This document shows positions 55,406 through 64,000 of a DNA stretch of 64,000 bases, piece by piece. This DNA comes from Lotus japonicus (lineage: Eukaryota > Streptophyta > Magnoliopsida > Fabales > Fabaceae): assembly GCF_012489685.1 (NCBI RefSeq), contig NC_080043.1:52412289-52476288 (forward strand), in the 5' to 3' direction. Each line of letters begins with the position of its first letter. Within the stretch, counting starts at the first letter, position 1. The position numbers were made by a program, and so were the translations under genes. Below the pieces are notes generated by a model. That model saw only the letters and a program-made list of their open reading frames with translations. It was not told where the DNA came from and did not search any database.

Positions 55406-56871
55406 GTTTCCGGAATGCATTTGGTTAACTGGGTTAACCGTCATTTGCAGGTCATGCAACATGCATACTAATTTAGTTGGCGAATGTGATTGTTATTTGT
55501 TAATCCTATTTGGAACATGCTAAATGTTATCGTTGTTGTTTATGTTATTGTGGAATGTGCAACCCTAGGAATGTTATCTTTAGCTATAAGCCTAAGCGGC
55601 TATTCTCTTATCTATATCTATTGGTGGTATTATTTACATAATTCTTTGGAGTTGACCCTCGCGTCTTCTGTGTGTGCTTTGGCGGACAAACGCCCTTTGT
55701 CAGATGTCTTTGGCGGGCTGGTTCACGACGGTTCACCCTTCGGGGAGAACTAGAGTTGGGATGCTGGAACAGGAGCGCATCGCGATAGCGAGCGGAGGAC
55801 GGAGGATGTACCTAGACTTGGTCGTTCTGGATTCAGATTCGGACGACGATCACGCTAGCATGTAGGAATGAGTGTTAGTGTGAGCTCCTAGAGATGGGAT
55901 TAGTGTAGGAGTAGAGTCTTAGCTCTGAACATCATTTGTTTCTTTTGGGACAGGGTAGTTTCCCACCTATAGCTTTTTGTGTGGTTTCTTTACGGGAATC
56001 ACAGAGAGTTGGTTGGACATAGGAGGTCTTGTTTCAGGCCGATGGGCCAGCTCATTCTCAGTTTGAGGGATGGTGTTGCGGACACTTCACCTTTACTTTC
56101 AGTCTGTACATATTGCCTTCGGGCGCTACACTTTTCTTTCCGTCACTGGAGGTTACTCGTGACGAGGTCGTTACTTACAGCGGGGGCTGTATTTACTATT
56201 ATATATTAGTTCTGTTATCTTTCGTTGTCGAGTTTCACTTCTTTCAGCCTTTGGTTCTACTATCGAAAAAAAAAATATTCATGTTTTTCCGCATTAAGTT
56301 TATTTTTGGTTACTAAAGTGACGCCACCGAAATCGGGGTGTTACAGTTGTTAGGTGTGCGTTTGGCACCGTTTGGTGGTGTTTTTAGGGTTTGTGGTTGT
56401 GAGTCCTTATTGTGTTATTTGTACACCACTCTACTGCCTCCATTGATAATCATATGACATAGAGTTGGTTTGTTTAGTTGAGTTGTAATCTCTTCATCTT
56501 TATCATGTTGTTTATTGTTTCAATCACTGTGGCAGTGATTGTGTGTGAGAAAGTGAGAGGGGGTTCTCATACTTAGGAGACCTAAGTAATAAATCACGGG
56601 TAGGAATAGGTAGAAAAAGAAGAGAACTGGGGCAGTTCATTTAAGACCTTTTTGTACTTGATTCTCTATAATAGTGGATTATCTTTCTCGGGTGAAAACC
56701 CTCCAGATGTAGGTGATGTTGCACCGAACTAGGTTAACAATTCTCTGTGTTCTTTATGGTTTTTAGTTGATTTAATATTGTGCTGCACTTCTTCTGTTAT
56801 CTGCTGTACGTTGTGCCAGATGTCCTAGACATTTGGTTCGACATTTGTCCTGTGTGTGAACCAGAATTTTA

Positions 56872-57519
56872 GATCTCATCATCCCAAGTGACTCCCAGAG
56901 AAGGTCTCGATCCACTAAAACAATAACAAGGGCCCGAACCTCGGTTCGTCCCGTCAAACTTTCTCAAAATCTCATAATGAGTATAGCATAACTGCCTGTT
57001 ATCCTCACTCTGAAGTACAACAGATATATGTGTAGTTGCATAACCAAATTAGCACAATCCAACAATCATGGCACATATATCAACACATCCTAAGATGAAC
57101 CATTTAGCACACAACATGTGAATCAATCAACAACAATCAAAGTGATAAGTAAATCCCAATCAACAATGTCGGACGAAGCCTCAGAAAACGGAGACACACG
57201 TCTCAATTAGTTCACTCGGGTCTCAATTAGTTCACTCGGCCGAAGCCTCCAGAAAATATTTCCCAGTCAATCACAATCAAGTGCATAAACAATAAATCAA
57301 GTCGAATTCATCGACACCTAAAGCATTAGCTATTTAGTGAGTAGCCCTCACCTCTAGTTCCTCCAGTGCGCTCCTGCAGGGTTCCTTCACAATCCTCTCC
57401 TTCCGCTCCAAGAAATTCTTCAAACGAACCTTTGAGCAAAATCACAGAATTCAATCACAACAAGTAAGAACTAACCAAACAATAATTACTAACCTTATAC
57501 GAAGCATTATAAGCTCCAG
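56872..57519 (-). mobile_element. Old Tekay-type LTR, middle segment (reverse)
   Basis: Reverse complement of family positions near 59100-59565. It contains the 78-nt block at 57352-57429. A 30-bp direct duplication (CTCAATTAGTTCACTCGG) is present near 57203-57240. It resumes at 61558 after the solo LTR. Confidence 0.8.
57352..57429 (-). other. Conserved 78-nt exon-like block (old LTR)
   Basis: On the minus strand it is preceded by CTCAAAG and followed by GTGAGGG; exactly 78 nt, with the shared frame open (SFEEFLGAEGEDCEGTL). Confidence 0.5.
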
Positions 57520-59032
57520 TGTTAGACCCAAGTTTTTAAGTTTAGAATAAGGGAATAAAATTCCTATTCACGATTAGGTTTGATGTATCGTGAAAGAAAA
57601 CCTGAACAAGTGTTTATTGAATGGAATAAATTTATGAAGGAGAAAGTTCAGGAAAAGGCTAAGGATTGTATCAAAGTCGATAAAAGTCATAGCACGATTA
57701 GTATACGCTTAAACCTAGGGCAAGAGCGCTAGTAAACAGCTAATTTGCACTTAAAGACACGATGGAAACTAATTCCAAAAATCTTCAGAGAAATGTTAGA
57801 ACTTCTCTTAATCCTTCCATGACAAGCGTTTCGATGCGAAACCCTGAGATATACGAACGTCCGATTCCAATCCTCGGAGGTTTGCCGAAACTAAAACCCT
57901 GATAGTTCAAGAAACCTAGAATGAACGGTTGATGAAGACTTTTTCTATTCGGAGCTTCAAATGAAGATTCCACACGCATACACCCATTACTCTTGATTTT
58001 TCCAATCTTTCTTCAGAAGGAAGTTTTCTCTTCCGACATCCACTGCAAAAAGTAGTTTTTCGGGTAAAATAGATTTACACCGACTTTGGATTGTTTACCT
58101 TAATTCCAAGAAACCTCTTTTGAGTTTTGGAATTCTGTCGCCAAAACCTATCTTAGAATTCACGGAGGATGGCGCCGGAAAAATCGAAATCGCAAAATTT
58201 TCATTTTCCCGCATTTTCCATCCAAACCCGCGAGCTTCAAGGAGAAAAAAATGCAAAACCTTCACCATTTCCATACCCAAACCCGCGAGCTTCAAGGAGG
58301 AGGAGGAAGAGAAGATTTTCGCCGTTTCTTGCTTGATCGTTGCTCTGACAATTGCTACTTGAAGGTATCGAGGTATAGATGCTAATCCTTACTTCTGATC
58401 GTCAATTCCGTCATTTTTCACTATGTCTTTCTGTGCTCTAAGTTTTGAGGCTTTTGCAAAACTGTCCAAATAACTTCATCTTTCTATCTAAACCTCTTCC
58501 CTACGTGCCCAAGAGTATGTTTAGCGGATTACATTTCGCGATTCTCGCCGAATTGCCGCCGAGCTTCAATTCTGCTCCAAATACCCATTTTTAGACAAAG
58601 TTTCATCCTTTATACTGAAAACTCTCGACTTAGCTTAGCGCTAGTAGGATTAGTTCTCATAAACGTCGTTGGTGACGTCCCCATCCAATTTTTTTTTCGA
58701 ATTTCCAATTTTGAAATTCTGAGCTAAAAATATTGACCAAAATACCCCTACGACAGTTTTCGATCCGATAATTTTTCCGAGTTTAGATTCGCCTTAGTTA
58801 CGACTAATGATAACCTAGGAACCAAGTTTGATCGAAGAAAAATCGGCGCACACAATTAAAGTGTGTGGCCGTGAGCTCTCCAAGGGGGGGGGGGAATTCC
58901 TTTTTCGAAAACTTGTCCGATCGCGTTAGATTATCGTACTTCGGAGTATATGCTACTTCGTGTAACCTTAGTGAGTATTGAGTGCTGAGTTTCTGACTGA
59001 TTATGATGGAATTATGTGGTTTTTGCTCTAAG

Positions 59033-59110
59033 GTTCATTTGAGGAGTTTCAAGAAGAGGAAGGCGTAGAGTGTGAAGGAACGCTTGAGGATAACGCTGGA
59101 GGAACTGCAG
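59033..59110 (+). other. Conserved 78-nt exon-like block (solo LTR)
   Basis: Preceded by TGCTCTAAG and followed by GTGAGGG. The shared frame is open and acidic (SFEEFQEEEGVECEGTLED); the other frames have stops. Confidence 0.55.
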
Positions 59111-60587
59111 GTGAGGGCTACTCACTGAACTATTAGTTAATGCTTTAGGTGTCGACGAATTCGACTTGATTTACTGTTTATGCACTTGTTTGTGTTTGAC
59201 TGGGAAAATGTTTTCTGAGGCTTCGGCTGACAATGATGATTATTCATCTCTTGATTGTTTTTTAGATTGATTTACATGCTATGTGCTAAATGGTTAATCT
59301 AGGATGTGTGATATTTGCCCTATATGTTAAGTGCTACATGGTTAATCTAGGATGTGTTGATATATGTGCCATGACTGTTGGATTGCGCTAATTTGACTAT
59401 GCAATTACACATATATCTGTTGTGCTACCGAGTGAGGATAATGGGCATGTTATGCCAAATTTATTATGAGATTTTGGGAAGTTTGACGGGACGAACGGAG
59501 ATTCGGGCCTTGTTATTGTTTTAGTGGATCGAGACATTCTGTGGGAGTTATTTGGGATTATGGGATCTTTGAAACTCATAAGATTTGCGATAAAACTAAA
59601 TGGAAACTATTTTACAAGGAAAATTCATAAGCCATTAAACAACCTCTAAATCTTTAAATAATAATAACAATCTCGAAGGAAAGCTTAGGATTAAAATCTT
59701 AGTTTTGGAAAATGAGAAGTGTCGTCGAGTCCAAATGTTGAGGAAACTAATAAGTTCTGAGTATGTTGATACTTTTTTGCTCGAGGAGCTGTTTTGTTGT
59801 TGGGCTATCTAAAAGATAAGCTGGGAAACGGGTAGTTTCCGAGTATGTTGATACTCTTTGCTCGCTGAGCAGTTTTGACCATCGGATGGAGATGAGTCGG
59901 ATGATTCGAGAAATCATCATGAGATAATGTGTTTATAATTAATGTCGCAGAATCGACATTTGCCTTAGGGTATGCTTTTAGAGACAATAAGTTAGCTAGA
60001 ACACGTGGCGACGTGTCGAGTGAGGTCGGAGACGTTGTTTGGCTAATCACTTTGCATTCATGCACACATTAAGAGGTTAATACACGGTGGGATGCCGGAC
60101 CTCGGTGGATTCCAAAATGGTCATAAGACCCGGATTTCCACGTAAGAACATCGCGGTGATTCTTAGTAGCAGACCGAAATGGCAGACCTTCGGGTTTACT
60201 GCTGATCTGACTACCGTTGTTGTTGGTGTAAGAGGCACGCGGGCCGAAATGGTCCCACCGTGGCTGGTGTTAGGGCTGATCCGTTGATGCCCATCCCTCC
60301 GGAATGCATCTTGTCAACCAGCATCTCATTCATGCAACATGCATACTGACTTAGTTGCCGAGTGTGATTGATACTTGTTAATCTTACTTGATGCATGTTA
60401 ATTGTTATTATTGTCAGTTATATTCATTGGGAGATATACAATGTTATGATGCTATCACTAACTACTAAGCCTAAGTAGCTACCCCTTAAACTGTATCTAT
60501 TGGAGTTATTACTTACATAATTCTTTGGAGTTGACCCTCGCGTCTTCTGTGTGTGTTTTGGCGGACTACGCCCTTTGTCCGACGTCC

Positions 60588-61058
60588 ATGGCGGACTGGT
60601 TCACGATGGTTCACCCTTCGAGGGGGACTAGATTCGAGATGCTCGATCAGGATGACCCCGGCTCATGGGTGGTCGACCCCGCTGGCCACCGAGCGACTTA
60701 CTTGGGGAGGATTATGGAGGACCGTGTCGACCGTCTGGGACACTTGACGGAAGGAGTGCTGAAAAGATACACTGTGAGCTTCAACCTGCCACCCGGCGTG
60801 CACTGCGGACCTGGTGTAGGAGCATCACCACCATCGTCATCTTCGGATGATGAGGACCCCTCAGAGGAGGAGCCTGTGGGAGGGACTTCTGCGGAGTCTA
60901 GCTCACCCATTGTTGCTGTCATTGATGACCATGGCTCGGGCCTTAAGCCCGTGAGGCCAGCACAGGAGTGTGTCGCGGTAGCGAGAGGAGGGAGGATGGT
61001 GTACATTGACTTAGTCGTTCTGGATTCCGATTCGGACGATGATCATGCTAGCATGTAG
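60588..61058 (+). CDS. LTR-encoded conserved protein (156 aa), solo-LTR copy
   Basis: An intact ORF inside the solo LTR, from the ATG at 60588 (MADWFTMVHPSRGTRFE) to the TAG at 61058. It keeps every conserved block of 48617-49096: DPGSWVVDP, HRATYLGRIMEDRVD, SFNLPPGVHCGPG, the acidic Ser/Glu middle and the end IDLVVLDSDSDDDHASM. The frame is open upstream without an ATG. The two copies are well diverged, yet length and frame are kept, including compensating small indels. Function unknown. Confidence 0.6.
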   Translation: MADWFTMVHPSRGTRFEMLDQDDPGSWVVDPAGHRATYLGRIMEDRVDRLGHLTEGVLKRYTVSFNLPPGVHCGPGVGASPPSSSSDDEDPSEEEPVGGTSAESSSPIVAVIDDHGSGLKPVRPAQECVAVARGGRMVYIDLVVLDSDSDDDHASM

Positions 61059-61557
61059 TTGTGAGTGCTGGTGTGAGCTCCTCTAGACAGGATTAGTGTA
61101 GGAGTAGAGTCATAGCTCTGACCGTCATGTTTCATTTGGGAACAGGGTAGTTTCCTGACCGATAGCTTTTTGTGTGGTTTCTCTACGGAAATCACAGAGA
61201 GTTGGTTGGACTAGGGGGTCTTGTTTTAGGCCGTTTGGGCTGACTTATTCTAATTTTTGAGGGATTTTGTTGCGGACACTTGACCTTTCCTTTTGGATTG
61301 TACATATTGCCTACGGGCGTTACTTTCTGTTACTTCCCGTCACTGGAGGATACTCGTGACGTGGTTCGCTACTTACAGCGGGGGCTGTAATTATATAATG
61401 TACATTAGTCATGTTGTCTTTTATCTTTGAGTTTTATTTCATTAAGTTCGTAGTTTTATCAGTTAAACAAATCAAAAAAATATATATATTTTCACGTTTT
61501 TCCGCTTTAATTTCTTTTTGGTTACTAAAGTGACGCCACCGAAATCGGGGTGTTACA

Positions 61558-62987
61558 TCCAGAGTGCGATAACCTAACGCGATAAGACGAGTTTTCGCAA
61601 AAGATAAATTTTCTCCTCCCCCACCCCCTTAGGAGCTCTCGGCCACAACACATCAAAATCTGTTTCGGCGCTTTTTCTTCTATCAAACTTGATTCCTTGG
61701 TTATCATTAGTCGTAACTAAGGTGAATTAAAGCTCGAAAAAATTGTCGGATCGAAAACTGAAGCATGGTTATTTTTGTCAGTGTTTTTAGCTCGGAAATT
61801 CAAAATTGGAATTTCAAAAAAAAATTGGATGGGGTCGTCATTAACGACGTTTATGACAGCTAATCCTTCTGGCACTAAGCTTAGTCGAGAGTTTTCAATC
61901 CAAAGAGAGAAACTTTAGTCGAAAAATGGGTATTTGAGCAGAATTGAAGCTCTGTGACGATTCGACGCGATTTGCCGAAATGTAATCCGCTAAATATGCT
62001 CTTGGGTTAGTAAAGAAGAAGTTTTGACAGAGAAATCAAGTTATTTGGATAGTTTTACAAAAAGCTCAAAACTTTGAGCACAAAAAAGACATAGACAAAA
62101 GCGACATAATTTACGATCAGAGGTAAGGAATAGCATCAGTACCTCGAGGCCTACGCATAGCAACGAATGGGGCAACGATCAGACAAGAATCGGCGAAAAA
62201 CTTCTTCTCCCTCCTTCCTCTCCAAGCTCGTGGGTTCAAGGTGATGGTGGTGATGTAAATTTTGATTTTTCATCTATTTATAGGTGAGGGAAAATGCGGG
62301 AAAATGAAAATTTCGCGATTCTGATTTTTCCTGCGTGTTCCTCTGTGAATTCTAAGATAGATTCTGGCGACAGAATTCCAGAACTCGAAACAGGTTTCTT
62401 GGAATTAAAGCAAACGATCCAAAGTCGGTGTGGGTCGATTTAACCCGAAAAACTACTTTTTGCAGTTGATTTCGGATGAGAAAACTTCCTTCTGAAGAAA
62501 GATTAGAAACATCGAAAGAAATCGGTTTGCACGTGCGGAATCTTCGTTTCAAGCTCCGAAAAGAAAAAGTATTCATCGACAGTTTATTTTAAGGTTCTTA
62601 AGCTATCAGGGATTTAGTTTCGGCAAACTTCTGAGAATTAGAATCGAACGTTCGTACATTCCAGGGTTTCGTTTTGAAACACTTGTCATGGACAGAAATA
62701 AGAGAAATTCTCATATTCCTCTGAGGATTTTTGGAATTAGTTCCTATAGTGCTTTACGAGTAAATTAGTCGTTTACTAACGCTCTTGCCCTAGGCGTAAG
62801 CGAATAAGACTCGCACTATCACTTATATCGACTTTAATACTGTTCTTAGCCATTTCCTGAACTTTCTCCTTCATAAATTCATTCCATTCGATAAATACTT
62901 GTTCAGATTCCCTTCATGTTACATTGAACCTAATCGTGAATAGAAATTTCATCAATTTATTCTAAGCTTAAAAACTTGGGTCTCACA
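61558..62987 (-). mobile_element. Old Tekay-type LTR, 5' segment (reverse)
   Basis: On the minus strand it begins TGTGAGACCCAAG at 62987 and runs to the solo LTR. A TATA box (TATAAATAG, 62274-62282, minus) lies at the family position. It joins 56872-57519 once the solo LTR is removed. Confidence 0.85.
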
Positions 62988-64000
62988 TTTCAGTTGCAGG
63001 TGAAGGGTTGAGAGTATGGATCTGCTGAGGGTTTGATGGATCTGCTTCACCACCACCACCCCTCTCTCATGCTATGTCGCTCCATATTTTGCCCGCGGAA
63101 GGATTTTCCTGATATGGTAGGGTTTCAGATATGGGGGTGGGGTTCGATTTTCGGTTGTGAGTTGCAGTCGGCATGGGGTGAAGTTCGGTGGGTGTGGTTG
63201 TGGGGTTGCGGCAGGGATTAAGGGGGTGGGTTTTGGGTTTGTGGGTGAGTGCAAGGAGGAGGATAATCAGTGGTGCTGGGTTTTTGATGGGGTGAGAGAA
63301 GATGATGGGTTGAGGAAGGAGGACGATAATTTATTCACTAATTAACCTAATCCTTCATTAACTAATTTACTAATATATATGTTTTTTGATTTTTTTTGTT
63401 TAAAAACCTGCTAAATTTGCTACTGCAGGTCAAAATGGCATGGTATAACGTTACACAAGTGTTTAGGTGTGCATAATAAATTCCTCCCTCTTTCCTGCTT
63501 TCACTTTTAGTTTATAATTATAATCTCCTACATATGTTCATTTGTGACAGGTTATGATTATAAGAGGCAAAAATAAGGGTGAGACTGGGGTTATTAAGCG
63601 TGTCATTCCTCTCAGAATGGTGTCAACGTTGAGGGTAAAAATCTGGTGAGAGATGGCAAATTAACACACTACTCCATAGCTTTTGATGGAGTGTCTTTGT
63701 TTTCAATTCCATTATTGATCTCAGAATCTTCATTAATTGTCACCATTGGGTCTGTGATGGTGTGTATTCGCATGATGTTGTCGGGCTCCAATGCTTTTCA
63801 ACTTCCTCTTTATAGGTTAAGACGCAATGTGTTTGATTTTATTTTTTTTAAAATTAGCAATGTGTTTGATTAAAATGCAATATATCAATTTATTTCTTTT
63901 GGGTCTGTGATGGTGTGTATTGGGTGCTGGGTATATGGGGTATATGCAATATATATCAATTTATTTGTTTTGTGTTTAGCAATGTGTTTGATTAAAATGT
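62988..64000. other. Flanking AT-rich sequence, nothing recognised
   Basis: Right flank of the old LTR. 63000-63350 is G-rich on the + strand, with short frames lacking any known motif. The last 300 bp contain repeats of GGGTCTGTGATGGTGTGTATT (63746, 63900) and AGCAATGTGTTTGATTAAAATG (63855, 63976). It could be part of another element continuing past the window. Confidence 0.4.

Larger units (their letters stand above)
52433..56345 (+). mobile_element. Solo Tekay-type LTR (TSD GTTGT)
   Basis: 3913 bp, TGTAAGACCC to GGTGTTACA, with GTTGT at 52428-52432 and 56346-56350. It is close to the LTRs of the young element but older. It contains a TATA box (about 53137), the 78-nt block at 53961-54038 and a triplicated 70-100 bp unit at 55190-55405. 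Its LTR ORF is wrecked: a 1-nt insertion near 55688 shifts the frame, and an internal deletion joins the start of the core (about 55760) to the conserved C-terminus (55770-55865). Confidence 0.93.
52016..56871 (+). mobile_element. 3' LTR of a copia element, split by a solo Tekay-type LTR
   Basis: The two halves, 52016-52432 and 56351-56871, together make 938 bp, close to the 923-bp LTR of the minus-strand copia element (25756-26678), which they resemble throughout. It starts TGTTGTTCC after the polypurine tract and ends CCAGAATTTTA. It joins the old Tekay-type LTR at 56872. Confidence 0.85.
57520..61557 (+). mobile_element. Solo Tekay-type LTR (TSD TCCAG)
   Basis: 4038 bp, TGTTAGACCC to GGTGTTACA, with TCCAG at 57515-57519 and 61558-61562. 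It is inserted in the old reverse LTR. It contains the 78-nt block (59033-59110) and an intact LTR ORF. The usual TATA box is not visible in the expected place (about 58205), where the sequence reads CATTTTCCATCCAAACCC. Confidence 0.93.

Noticed and set aside
63033..63345. Gly- and Trp-rich short frames in the right flank
   Set aside because: Low-complexity G-rich sequence, no motif, no long frame on either strand.
63740..64000. Short repeats at the right edge as a satellite array
   Set aside because: Only two imperfect copies are visible before the window ends; too few to call.

Overview
This is repeat-rich plant nuclear DNA, most likely from a dicot and probably a legume. That placement is an inference from the plant-only element families and the SIRE-type Ty1/copia elements with envelope-like genes; no host marker gene is present. 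I see no intact single-copy host gene, tRNA, rRNA or CRISPR array. Nearly all of the 64 kb is a nest of transposable elements, and five insertions can be proved by perfect 5-bp target-site duplications (TSDs). LAYOUT: 1-4660 is the 3' end of a SIRE-like copia element (+ strand): envelope-like ORF, an antisense ORF with its own TATA box, polypurine tracts and a 1.2-kb LTR, followed by a second partial LTR. 4661-5485 is a piece of an old Tekay/Del-type LTR (minus). 5486-17671 is a CRM-like chromovirus (minus), split by two solo Tekay-type LTRs in opposite orientations (8286-11879, TSD ACAAA; 13376-17014, TSD CTTTT). 17672-26678 is a decayed SIRE-like copia element (minus) with gag, PR, IN, RT, RNase H and envelope-like gene. 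26960-50360 is a LINE (minus) cut twice: by an Athila-like gypsy element (28191-37032, TSD ATCTC) and by a young Tekay-type chromovirus (37799-49587, TSD CTGTG). 50604-51811 is a hAT/DUF4371 transposase fragment. 51812-56871 is the 3' end of another copia element (+), its LTR split by a solo Tekay-type LTR (52433-56345, TSD GTTGT). 56872-62987 is the rest of the old minus-strand Tekay-type LTR, itself split by a solo LTR (57520-61557, TSD TCCAG). 62988-64000 is unrecognised flank. The two parts of the old LTR (4661-5485 and 56872 onward) are almost adjacent in family coordinates, so most of the window appears to sit inside one ancient LTR. HOW THE PARTS WORK: the elements encode, or once encoded, gag and pol for retrotransposition; every pol gene here is broken by stops or frameshifts. 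MOST INTERESTING: the long (3.6-4.1 kb) Tekay-type LTRs contain what looks like their own gene. A TATA box is followed by a splice-donor-like site, then a 78-nt block bounded by AG and GT that keeps exactly 78 nt in seven LTR copies and encodes an acidic peptide in one shared frame, then a conserved ORF of about 160 codons ending in a SUMO-interaction-like motif. Differences between copies fall mostly at third codon positions, as expected for a translated sequence. Minisatellites in the same LTRs vary in unit and copy number.
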